Assembly (NCBI GenBank): GCA_029237695.1
Contig: CM055277.1
Location: 37,668,242 to 37,732,241 of the forward strand
Direction: 5' to 3'
DNA: 64,000 nucleotides
Source: Conchocele bisecta
Taxonomy: Eukaryota > Mollusca > Bivalvia > Lucinida > Thyasiridae
Part shown: in pieces, positions 55,479-64,000 of the stretch
Layout of the letters: each line of letters begins with the position of its first letter
Numbering within the stretch: the first letter of the stretch is position 1
Translations under genes and position numbers: made by a program
Notes under the pieces: model-generated
What the model was told of the DNA's origin: nothing
Seen by the model: only the letters and a program-made list of their open reading frames with translations
Database searches by the model: none

Positions 55479-55831
55479 TACGGAGCTCTTCAGGGGACAT
55501 GGATTTATTTTTATTAATTCGTACCCACGAAATAACAATTCGTTCCCTCGAATTAACAATTCGTTGCAACATTATAATAATTTGTTACCTCGAATTAACA
55601 ATTCGTTCCTACGAAATGACAATTCGTTCCCTCAATTTAACAATCCGTTCCCACGAATTAACAATTCGTTCCCACGATACAACAATTCGTTCCCACGATA
55701 CAACAATTCTTTCCCGTGGGAACGAATTGTTATTTCGTGGTAACGAATTGTTAAATTGAGGGAAAGAATTGTTATTTCGTGGGAACGAATTAATAAAAAA
55801 AAAAATTTCTACGTCCCCTACGGGCTCCGTA
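55479..55831. mobile_element. TACGGAGCC modular MITE, copy 6
   Basis: TACGGAGCTCTTCAGGGGAC to CGTCCCCTACGGGCTCCGTA with a perfect duplication GAAATG (55473-55478, 55832-55837). About 14 modules, one orientation switch near 55710. Confidence 0.93.
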
Positions 55832-55837
55832 GAAATG

Positions 55838-56182
55838 CGACGAGTGTGCAGCTGCACACGTTTCTTTACCAATAACAAAACGGAACCGAGATAAGAGATT
55901 TCTTCATTTCATACGTAGTATCATCAAATACATGTATATCTTGCAAAACCAATTATGCCCGCGCCTCACAATCTGTGGAATATGATGCAAGAAATTCAAT
56001 AAACAATTTCATATAATTCATAGCGACAGTTGAATGTCGAGAAGGATCGTAAGGCTGGTCTAATGAGTTGCATAATGTCACCAAGGTCGAAATGCGTACA
56101 CTATAGTCTGTACTTGATTATGGCATTGTGGTATACTGTGCCGGTTCACATTAGCGACAAATCCACGACGTTGTAGACTCCT
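55838..56182. other. No recognised feature
   Basis: AT-rich anonymous sequence between two MITEs. Confidence 0.4.
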
Positions 56183-56429
56183 GGGACCCGTTTCACTAAA
56201 TATCGTACGACTAAAATGATCGTAAGTGCAAATTTAGGATCGTCTGTAAATTTCAATTGGTGGATTTACATTTATTGAGCATTTACCCGCTGCATATGCG
56301 GCCTATGCTCAATCAATGTAAATCCAATAATTGTTTACAAGACAACATTGTTTATGTGGAAATTACAGACTATCATAATTTTGCACTTACAAACATTTTA
56401 GTCGTACGAAGTTTAGTGAAACGGGCCCC
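56183..56429. mobile_element. GGGCCCGTTTCACTAAAC MITE
   Basis: GGGACCCGTTTCACTAAATA to GTTTAGTGAAACGGGCCCC with a modified central palindrome (AGCATTTACCCGCTGCATAT). Confidence 0.85.
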
Positions 56430-56617
56430 TGGTTATTCATACTGGAACAAGGGCATACATGAATGAAAACATGCTGCAATTGTTTGTAATGGAGCCAACT
56501 TATTATTTGACTACAATAGCTGTTACTAATACGGCATCTGACATTTACGATCGGTGTAGACCAATACTAGAATGCGTACCCGCACAATATATGATCACGG
56601 TTTGCATATCTCGAATT

Positions 56618-58028
56618 ATCGGTCTGTAACGCAGGGCCATAACCCGAATGTTCTGTCTGTAACGCAGGGCCATAACCCGAATGTTCTGTCTGTAACGCAG
56701 GGCCATAACCCGATTTTTTTGTCTGGGACGCAGGACCATAACCCGAATTTTCGGTCTGGAACGCAGGACCATAACCCAAATGTTCTGTCTGTAACGCAGG
56801 GCCATAACCCGATTTTTCTGTCTGAAACGCAGGGCCATAACCCGATTTTTCTGTCTGAAACGCAGCGGTCTGGAACGCAGGACCATAACCCGAATGTTCT
56901 GTCTGTAACGCACGGCCATAGCCCGAATGTTCTGTCTGTAACGCAGGGCCATAACCCGAATATTCTGTCTGTAACGCAGGGCCATAACCCGAATGTTATG
57001 TCTGTAACGCAAGGCCATAACCCGAATGTTCTGTCTGTAACGCAGGGCCATAACCCGAATTGTAACGCAATGCCATAACCCGAATGTTCTGTCTGTAATG
57101 CAGGACCATAACCTGAATGTTCTGTATGTAACGCAGGGCCATAACCCGAATGTTCTGTCTGTAACGCAGGACATAACCCGAATGTTCTGTCTGTAACGCA
57201 AGGCCATAACCCAAATGTTCTGTCTGTAACGCAGGACCATAACCCGAATGTTATGTCTGTAACGCAGGACCATAACCTAAATGTGCTGTCTGTAACGCAA
57301 GGCCACAACCCGAAGTTTGGGTCTGTAAAGCAGAACCATAACCCGAATGTTCTGTCTGTAATGCAGGACCATAACCCAAATGTTCTGTCTGTAACGCATG
57401 ACTATAACCCGAATTTTCGGTCTGTAACGCAGGACCATAACCTGAATGTTCTGTCTGTAACGCAGGACCATAACTCGAAATGTTTTTTCTGTAACGCAGG
57501 GCCATAACCCGCTTTTTCTGTCTGGAACGCAGGGCCATAACCCGAATTTTCGGTCTGTAACGCAGGGCCATAACCCGAATTTTCGGTCTGTAACGCAGGA
57601 CCATAACCCGAATTTGCTGTCTGTAACGCAGGACCATAGCCAGAATGTTCTGTCTGTAACTCAGAACTATAACCCGCGTTTTCTGTCTCTAACGCAGGAC
57701 ATAACCCCAATTTTCGTTCTGTAACGCAGGATCATAAGCCGAATTTGCTGTCTGTAACGTAGGACCATAGCCCGAATGTTCCGTTTGTAACGCAGGACCA
57801 TAACCTGAATGTTCGGTCTGTAACGCAGGACCATAACCCGAATTTGCTGTCTGTAACGCAGGACCATAGCCCGAATGTTCTGTCTGTAACGCAGGACCAT
57901 AACCCGCGTTTTCTGTCTGTAGCGCAGGACCATACCCCCAATTTTCGTTATGTAACGCAGGATCATAACCCGAGTTATCGTTCTGTAACGCAGGACCATA
58001 CCCCGAATTTTCTGTTTGCAACGCAGGC
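56618..58028. repeat. 33-bp tandem array, about 43 copies
   Basis: Unit landmarks: GTCTGTAACGCAGG(G/A)CCATAAC plus CCGAATGTTCT. The period is 11 codons, so several frames on both strands stay open (YGPALQTEHSG and relatives) without being genes. Variants at the TTCT end (TTTTCGGT, TTTGCTGT, TTTTTCTGT) are shared by groups of neighbours. Confidence 0.95.
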
Positions 58029-58060
58029 CCGGCATTACAGGCAGAAAATTCGGGTTAGTG
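58029..58060. repeat. Right arm of a hairpin element closing the array
   Basis: GGCATTACAGGCAGAAAATTCGGGTTAG is the reverse complement of the array unit and occurs once. It matches the right arm of the small elements at 30551 and 58365. Confidence 0.7.
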
Positions 58061-58114
58061 ACTGCATTGCCCGCTGTTCAGTCAGTGATACAACCGCACT
58101 GCTTATGCCATATA

Positions 58115-58308
58115 CAGTGGAACCTCTCAAAACCGGACACCCTGTGAGGTTTGAAGATGTTCCTCTGTAAATCAGACATGTTAGTGCTTCATGGCACATT
58201 CTAATGTTTTGCAATCATGAAAAGTCATTGTAATCGGAGATAAATAACAGCGAAGCACATCTAATTTGAACAATCCATATTTCGCGAGTGTCCAGAGGGG
58301 TTCCGCTG
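58115..58308. mobile_element. pogo-like MITE, TA-flanked
   Basis: Ends CAGTGGAACCTCTC and GAGGGGTTCCGCTG (inner CCGGACACC / AGTGTCC) with TA on both sides (58113-58114, 58309-58310). 194 bp, no coding. Confidence 0.78.
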
Positions 58309-58364
58309 TATATTTCTCGTTGTGGTGTGCTAGCGGAACAAAAGCTAGGCTGGTTGGAGACTAA

Positions 58365-58436
58365 CTCGAATGTTCTGTGTGTAACACATGGGACTTACTG
58401 TAAGTCGTCCTGCGTTACAGACAGGACATTCGGGCC
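58365..58436. mobile_element. CTAACCCGAATGTTCTGTCTG hairpin element
   Basis: CTAACTCGAATGTTCTGTGT faces ACAGACAGGACATTCGGGCCAG over a TTACTGTAAGT loop. 330 bp beyond the array built from the same arm. Confidence 0.7.
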
Positions 58437-58684
58437 AGCTGGAGACGAATGACAAAATCCCATTTCTTCCCAGTCATGTTGATGTAAGGGAAATGCGACT
58501 GATGTGCCTGGCTCCAAAAAAAATATTTCTGAGTTTGCGACAGATGTAACCCAGATCAGCATGGCCAGTGTGCAGTTCAGGGCTTGAGTAATCACTATTG
58601 ACTTGGGTATGCAGTTCGTTTGTATCTAATAGTAATGTATGATAATTTAGGAAACGTTACACATCTCGTATTCACTTACCCGTA

Positions 58685-58948
58685 CAGGGGCGGATCTAGA
58701 GGGTGTGGGGGGTCCGGGGTTGCAACCCCACCCCCACCCCCAGTTTACATAGATGACAGTTTACCACCAGTTGGAGTCTGTATTTAAATGCCGTAAAACA
58801 CAGGAAAGTGCATTTCTGGACATCTAGATTTCAAAATTTGTTCTGGGGGCATGCCCCCGAACCCCCCTAGCATACTCGCTTCGCTCCGTGGAGCTCGAAA
58901 AGAAAATAGGACAATCCCACCGTTCCCCAAAGGCTGGATCCGCCCCTG
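58685..58948. mobile_element. CAGGGGCGGATC MITE
   Basis: Ends CAGGGGCGGATCTAG and CTGGATCCGCCCCTG with CCGTA repeated on both sides (58680-58684, 58949-58953). Contains GGGGGCATGCCCCCGAACCC. Confidence 0.82.
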
Positions 58949-58968
58949 CCGTAGCACATATGTACGTA

Positions 58969-59339
58969 CAGTCGAACCTCCCCGAACGGCCACCTCTCTA
59001 CAACAATACCCTCTCTATAACAGCCGCTATTTTATATCCCAAATGGATGATTTCCTATGTATCTAACTCTTCGACTGTTGAGCACGAAACTTGTCGTCTG
59101 CTGTTGCTTTTGCATTGTTTCTCAATAAAAACATGTTTTGACAGCATTTTAGAATCATTTCCATTGGAAATGATTCTAAAATGTTGCCAAAACATGTTTT
59201 GATGAGAATTATAGAAAAATATAAATAAACAGCGGACGATAAAGTTGAATTCAGCATTAACCTCCCTACAACAGCCACCTCTCTACAACAGCCAGTTTTG
59301 CGTCTTCCCATGGGTGGTTGTTGTAGAAAGGTTGCACTG
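58969..59339. mobile_element. TA-flanked MITE interrupted by a hairpin MITE
   Basis: Ends CAGTCGAACCTCC and AAGGTTGCACTG, TA on both sides (58967-58968, 59340-59341), with CCACCTCTCTACAACA just inside the left end and in the right part. The piece 59073-59267 is a relative of the hairpin in the 2324-4209 element. Confidence 0.72.
59073..59267. mobile_element. Hairpin MITE, second copy
   Basis: Symmetric arms around ACATGTTTTGACAGCATTTT and TTCCATTGGAAATG. CGTCTGCTGTT on the left mirrors AACAGCGGACG on the right. Confidence 0.7.
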
Positions 59340-59546
59340 TACAACGTTATTGAGATACACAGAATCAAAATCTCAACACAGTAAGCCAAACTAAATCTAC
59401 AAATGTATCGGGTGGATACAAAGACCCAACTTTCAAATTCTCACATCTCACAAAATATGCATAAGTTAGTACATTGTATGATTTCGCATACTATCACGTA
59501 ATTACTAGTATTTTGTCTCTGACATCTCAGAGTTTCAAGTCCATAG

Positions 59547-59610
59547 ATATAATATCATGATAAAAAATGTTAATGCCGGGGCATTAACATTTTTTATCAT
59601 GATATTATAT
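59547..59610. repeat. Perfect 31-bp hairpin
   Basis: Arms 59547-59577 and 59580-59610, loop GG, no mismatch. CCATAGATATA stands before it and directly after it, a likely target duplication. The surrounding 59345-59760 holds no gene. Confidence 0.75.
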
Positions 59611-59766
59611 CCATAGATATAAACAAATGTTAATGCCCCGGGTATGGAAGGTGTTCGAGCCAATTCACGCCCTTAAATATAAGACGAATCGAATCGAATG
59701 TTAATGCCGAAATTCACTTAATACTAATAAAGAAATGACACAATGATGTTAACTTGTTAAGCTTCA

Positions 59767-59893
59767 GGCGGCCGTTTCACTAAACTTCGTACGGCTAAAA
59801 TGTTCGTAAGTGTAAAATTATGATTGTCTGTAAATTTCACATTAACAATTATTGGATTTACATTTATTGAAGTTTAGTGAAACGACCCCCAGA
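59767..59893. mobile_element. GGGCCCGTTTCACTAAAC MITE, internally deleted
   Basis: GGCCGTTTCACTAAACTTCG to GAAGTTTAGTGAAACGACCCCC with only part of the left interior. About 200 bp before the likely transporter leader exon boundary. Confidence 0.75.
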
Positions 59894-60213
59894 ACAATAC
59901 AGCCTGTGAGTTTTACATTTCCGAGAGAACATCATGAGGTGATAGTATGAGGAATTATATTGAATTATCATGCCTATTTTAGTTTTAGTTTTATATATAA
60001 TTATGTCAATTTGAAAGTCGTCGTTTTATCCACCCACAATGCATGTTTCTGCTTGCAGAAATAGATGACGAGCCACACGCAAAGGAATGAAGAGCCGTGT
60101 TACGGTCACTGACGGATACACATTCAGCACCCAGTAGGAAAAACACGCCGACAGAACCTGTATATTCTGCGATAGTGCTCGTGTCATTGCGGCTGGTACG
60201 GGGCAACACGACG

Positions 60214-61731
60214 ATGGGTGTGGCGGACGTGTTCTCCTGCTGCTGCTCCGTGCAGGTGCTGCTGGTTGAGCTCGTCTTCTTCCTCTACAAGACGGGCGAG
60301 TCGATGCTGGACGCCACGACGCGGCCCTATATCGTAAAGGTCGTCTGCCACGACCGGTTCCCAGCGAACGCGTCGTTGTGCCACAACCTGAACCGGTACC
60401 CGGCCCTGGAGGACGAGGTGCAGAGCGACGCCGGCATCTACCTCATGTACTACCGCATCCTCGTCAACCTGCCCGCCATTTTCCTAGGCCTCTTCTGTGG
60501 CGCATGGAGCGACAAGTACGGCCGCAAGGTTCCCATGATGCTGCCCGGCCTCGGCAGTGTCTTCTCCGTGCTCCTATACATGCTCAGCTTGGCGTCTGAG
60601 AAATGGACGTTAGGAATGATTTTGTTCGGCGCCTTGGTGCAGGGATTGTTCGGGAAAAGTTCCGTGATCACAATGGCCGTGAACAGTTACGCGTCGGACA
60701 TCTCCGACAAACACGACCGGACACAGAAACTCGGTAAACTGCTCGCCATGAACTTTTTCGGGCTATTCGCGGGGGCGCTGCTGTCGGGTATCCTACAGGA
60801 CACGTCGGACCTGCCGGCCACCTTCTGTGTGGTCGTCTTCATCCACGGCGTGGCCATCGTGATCACAGCCGCCTTCATGCCCGAAACAATCCCGCTACCC
60901 GCCGTCAACAATAACAAGGCCGACCGGAAATCGTTCTGCATGCTGGAGAACATCAAGGAGTCCATGACGGTGTTGACGCAGCGCCGCCTACAGAACGGGA
61001 GACAACTCATCATTGTGCTATTCCTGGTGTCGGTTGTGAACCAGACGTGCAAGGTGGGCGAGACGGACGTCACCCTGCTGTTCGTGACGAGGAGTCCGCT
61101 AAGCTGGCCCAAGTCCTGGTACGGCTACCTCCTGTCCATCGACTATGCAGTGATGGGCCTCACCCTGCTGATCCTGCTGCCGGTCCTGTCGAACATCCTG
61201 AAGATGCCAGATGTGTCCATCATCCTTATCGGCATCCTCTGTAAGATCGTCCGGTTGCTCTGGGCCGGATTCTGCCAGAAGTCCTGGATGGTCTACGTGT
61301 CGGTCGTCATTGGTTCCATGGCTGGTCTCATTATGTCTGCCGTCAGGTCCCTCATGAGCAAAACTGTACAGGAATATGAACTAGGTAAAACGTTTTCCTT
61401 GTTAGCAAGCGGAGAAACGGCATCCAAGCTATTAGGGACAGTGATTTTCTTGTTTTTGTACGGAGCTACGGCTCATTATTTCCCTGGCTTTGCCTTCATC
61501 GCCGAGGCCGCAGTGTACATCGTGATGTTGATAGTTATACTGTGGATGTACAGCGAGTTAAGTTCTCTAGGACAATATGATCTACTGCAGGCTTTCAGCG
61601 ACAATAAGGTGTACGGAGCAGACGCCAGCTACGGTCACGGCACGGCCGGAAGTGCACGGACATTGGCAATTGTCGATGAGTTGGAAGAGGATCCGAACAT
61701 ACCACAACCACTTCCGGCGACTACTCCATAG
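60214..61731 (+). CDS. SLC46-type major facilitator transporter
   Basis: A 505-residue membrane protein of the SLC46 family (SLC46A1 is the proton-coupled folate/heme transporter; A2 and A3 are lysosomal or plasma-membrane carriers), so a substrate cannot be given. About 12 hydrophobic segments are visible. The loop after TM2 has the MFS signature GAWSDKYGRK (residues 96-105), and the loop after TM1 has an N-glycosylation site (NAS, about 52) and two Cys, as in PCFT. SWPKSWYGYLL matches the family's post-TM7 stretch. The acidic tail ends PLPATTP. The ATG at 60214 is chosen because it has A at -3 and G at +4; the open frame reaches back only to a TGA at 60088 with no other ATG. TTTCTGCTTGCAG ending at 60059 could be an acceptor, so a 5' non-coding exon is possible. 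GC-rich codons contrast with the flanks. Confidence 0.88.
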   Translation: MGVADVFSCCCSVQVLLVELVFFLYKTGESMLDATTRPYIVKVVCHDRFPANASLCHNLNRYPALEDEVQSDAGIYLMYYRILVNLPAIFLGLFCGAWSDKYGRKVPMMLPGLGSVFSVLLYMLSLASEKWTLGMILFGALVQGLFGKSSVITMAVNSYASDISDKHDRTQKLGKLLAMNFFGLFAGALLSGILQDTSDLPATFCVVVFIHGVAIVITAAFMPETIPLPAVNNNKADRKSFCMLENIKESMTVLTQRRLQNGRQLIIVLFLVSVVNQTCKVGETDVTLLFVTRSPLSWPKSWYGYLLSIDYAVMGLTLLILLPVLSNILKMPDVSIILIGILCKIVRLLWAGFCQKSWMVYVSVVIGSMAGLIMSAVRSLMSKTVQEYELGKTFSLLASGETASKLLGTVIFLFLYGATAHYFPGFAFIAEAAVYIVMLIVILWMYSELSSLGQYDLLQAFSDNKVYGADASYGHGTAGSARTLAIVDELEEDPNIPQPLPATTP

Positions 61732-61782
61732 CACGAAGAACAGGACACATGGCTGTAAAATGTTACTAGAATGTAACCTCAT

Positions 61783-62015
61783 ATGCACTGTCACTCGAGA
61801 AATGGGGCTTATGGGTTTTGTGACCAGTGTAGACCCAGATCAGCTTGTGCATCCGCATAGTATGATCAGGATCTGCACTGTTCGTTATTCCGTCAATGAA
61901 ACACCCATCAGGCTTCTAACAAGTAATATAGTTGCCATCAGGCTATAGGTTGTGCTATTTGATCAGGAGCTACACTGGTCACAAATCTCATAAGCTACAT
62001 GTGTCCAGTCACAGC
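61783..62015. mobile_element. GTGACTGGAGAAATG MITE, complete
   Basis: TGTCACTCGAGAAATGGGGC to CATGTGTCCAGTCACAGCCA, 50 bp after the transporter stop codon, so it is probably part of the 3' UTR. Confidence 0.8.
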
Positions 62016-62106
62016 CACACACTTGAAATCAAATATTCTGATTGGCTGAACGTGAGCTGGTCATTAACTGAGTCGGTCAAACAATTTTATTTCGGAGTTC
62101 AATTTA

Positions 62107-62529
62107 CAAGGTGCATGATCACGTGGTTACAACAACAACAACAACAATGGCTCAAAGTGTTGAAAGCGCGCCCACTCCAAAGTAAGTATTATTTTATATG
62201 TTATGTAATAGGCAACGGACTTTGATGAAATATGGCGCCGCAAGCGCGTGTTCGTATGCTGCATATGGTGGTCCCGGGAGTTCGGCACATACTTATGTCG
62301 TTTTCAGTAGACACGGAAATCGATTCCTCGCAAAAACGACAGAAGTTTGGGCCAAAGTACATGGACCACCAAATGCAGCTTAACAAGACGCGTTTGATGC
62401 GCCATATTTCATCAAAATCCGTCACATAATAAGAACAAAATAAAAGAATACGTACTTTGAATCGGAGGGCTTCTGGAAGTTTCAGTACTTGTTGTTTTTG
62501 TTGTTGTAGCCACGTGATCATACACCCTG
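62107..62529. mobile_element. Inverted-repeat element (CAAGGTGCATGATC), copy 2
   Basis: CAAGGTGCATGATCACGTGG to CCACGTGATCATACACCCTG, (CAA)n inside both ends, flanks ATTTA/ACTTA (4 of 5). About 80% similar to 28630-29047. Confidence 0.75.
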
Positions 62530-62634
62530 ACTTACAAGTACATGATTGGAATTTTTATCACATGTCCAGATTGAAGTTTTCTACACTGAGACGAAAATTA
62601 GGCTATGATAGCAAAGATTTGAATATAGATATAC

Positions 62635-63666
62635 TGTCTGTTGCACTAAGCCTACCCAAATGTTATAGCCATATAAACAATGCAAAAACAATATTCTTTT
62701 TCGATAATGTTAAATTTTATCAAAATTTAAGAATGAGCCTTCTTTTTATTTCGTTAAATTTACTCAAATATTGATTTTATTACGAAAAATGTATTTGTAT
62801 ATGGGAATTTAAAGGTACATGCCCACTCAGTAAGCACAACATGTTCTTTATAGGAATTAAATAAGTGTATAATTGTATCACTATTACACCAGTTCTAAAA
62901 ATTACAAGTATGCCCACTATACAGATATAATCTGACATTTAGTAATATTTATTTTACTGATAGTAACGCGCGGTGGTATCAGGCTATTTTCATATACAAA
63001 TGAGGCATGATGTTTTTAGTTATTTATAATAATTAAATGCGTCACCTGAACAAATAATATTATAGACAGATTATAAAGTTATGATCATTGCACATCAAAA
63101 AATAAATACAGATAATAAATCGTAATGTAACATTTTAAGGAAACACGGTTTTGCGTCTGATATCAAATGTATAATAATGCCAATCAATACGTGGGGTAAT
63201 GGTGAGTGAATGTTTATTTTGCTAGGAAATGTCTCCGATATAAAGAATATTTTGTGTCTACTGAGTGGGCATGTACCTTTAACATGGGGGAAAATGAGGT
63301 GGAGGAGATGGGAGAGGAGTCAAAAAACGAAAATTGTTGGAAATTGACTCCGAAACCTGGTTAGATATCTTGGAAATGATCTAACTAAGAAAACACAATA
63401 AAATTTGAAAATTGGTCGAGTATTTCTGAAATTCTAAAAATTTCCCCATATCAAATCCCCATAGACATCTTCACTCTGTGAATATGTCTATGGGGATTTA
63501 ACATGGGGAATACAATCGCAATAAAATCAATATTTGACCAAATTTCACGAAATAAAAAGAAGGCTCATTCTTAATTGTTGCTTTAATTTAATATTATCAT
63601 AAAATATTGTTTTTTAGTTGTTTATATAGCCGTAAAATTTGGGCAGCTTTCGTGAAACAGACAGTA
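62635..63666. mobile_element. Long-TIR element, copy 2, split by a TTAA element
   Basis: The left arm 62635-62812 and the remainder 63279-63666 rejoin to the structure of 20165-20745 in reverse orientation, including the palindrome of ATCCCCATAGACATCTTCAC (63440-63510). The outer left end is diverged (ACTGTCTGTTGCACTAAGCC). Confidence 0.85.
62813..63278. mobile_element. TTAA-flanked MITE (AGGTACATGCCCAC), copy 4, nested
   Basis: AGGTACATGCCCACTCAGTA to CTACTGAGTGGGCATGTACCT inserted with exact TTAA duplication (62809-62812, 63279-63282). The empty site GGGAATTTAACATGGGG is readable from the other copy of the host element near 20560. Confidence 0.95.
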
Positions 63667-63751
63667 GTGTTGACCTTGTCCGTCTGTCTGTTCATCTCTT
63701 CGTCGTCATTGTATGTACCCCGATTTTTGTCGGGTACATAATATGAGACAC

Positions 63752-64000
63752 GCCATGCGAGTTTGTACCTAAGAAAATGTGCGATATTTCATGAAATATA
63801 TTTATCGAAGCTGTGATATTTTCTGTAAATGACGTCGAAAGATGACGAAATTTTCGTCAACTTCCAAGTGTTCGGGTGCCTAATATCTATGTAACCGTAA
63901 GTCGGATTGACTTGAAACGTCATATGCTTATTAGTCATCATCCATATTTTCCTTCTGTGGCCCACGCATGCAGGCCCCTGTCCCAAAGGTCAAGGTCAAA
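63752..64000. repeat. GAGACACGCCATG MITE left part, then AAGGTCAAGG repeat
   Basis: ATGAGACACGCCATGCGAGT, GCGATATTTCATGAAATATA and TCTGTAAATGACGTCGAAAG match the family's left half. From about 63880 the sequence is the AAGGTCAAGGTCA-type dispersed repeat and continues past the window end. Confidence 0.65.

Noticed and set aside
56618..58028. CRISPR-like array
   Set aside because: Units are contiguous with no spacers and the genome is eukaryotic.
56545..58035. Long overlapping frames on both strands (up to 242 codons)
   Set aside because: They run through the 33-bp array; a period divisible by three keeps several frames open. Low-complexity 11-residue repeats, no start context or domain.
60097..60213. 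Longer N-terminus for the transporter
   Set aside because: The codon at 60097 is GTG. The only ATG upstream of TM1 in frame is 60214, with a strong start context.

Overview
This window looks like nuclear genomic DNA of a bivalve mollusc, probably a heterodont clam or mussel. The reasons are exon-intron structure with GT-AG introns, an intronless B-box/propeller gene of the type greatly expanded in bivalves, very frequent AAGGTCAAGGTCA-type dispersed repeats, and many short non-autonomous DNA elements. The placement is an inference from gene type and repeat style; no species is claimed.

Coding content is small. (1) The last four exons of MMAB, the mitochondrial cob(I)alamin adenosyltransferase, lie on + at 4649-10044, with the start of the gene outside the window on the left. 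(2) One probable but unidentified terminal exon lies at 32586-32677 (+). (3) An intact intronless gene at 34442-36115 (+) encodes two B-boxes, a coiled coil and a C-terminal propeller; it is TRIM-like but has no RING. (4) A frameshifted, truncated copy of an uncharacterised repeat-associated metazoan protein lies at 49371-51756 (-) and contains an internal 13-residue repeat expansion. (5) An SLC46-type major facilitator transporter lies at 60214-61731 (+). A mariner-type helix-turn-helix relic (10723-10866) and a weak first-exon candidate (47542-47778, -) complete the list. The genes share no evident pathway.

Most of the window is mobile or tandem DNA. A tRNA-like SINE is delimited by target-site duplications (TSDs) in four copies. 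A family with TACGGAGCCCCGC ends has 6-bp duplications and inside carries strings of 21-bp self-complementary modules; three other families with different ends share that internal plan. A family with AGGTACATGCCCAC ends has TTAA duplications. Two elements with Helitron-like features carry a 5' palindrome, a short CG-rich microsatellite and a core tandem array (about 445 bp x 3 and 157 bp x about 21). Several elements are nested, so relative ages can be read directly.

Pure tandem arrays occupy 21093-21803 (26 bp), 36116-38560 (55 bp, apparently grown from the stop-codon and poly(A)-signal end of the TRIM-like gene), 46868-47530 (53 bp) and 56618-58028 (33 bp, apparently grown from one arm of a hairpin element). 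Three patches (about 24019-24321, 37180-37870 and 49750-49930) have clustered small indels that look like uncorrected long-read sequence; the first is part of a likely false duplication. All alignments were done by eye and copy counts are approximate.
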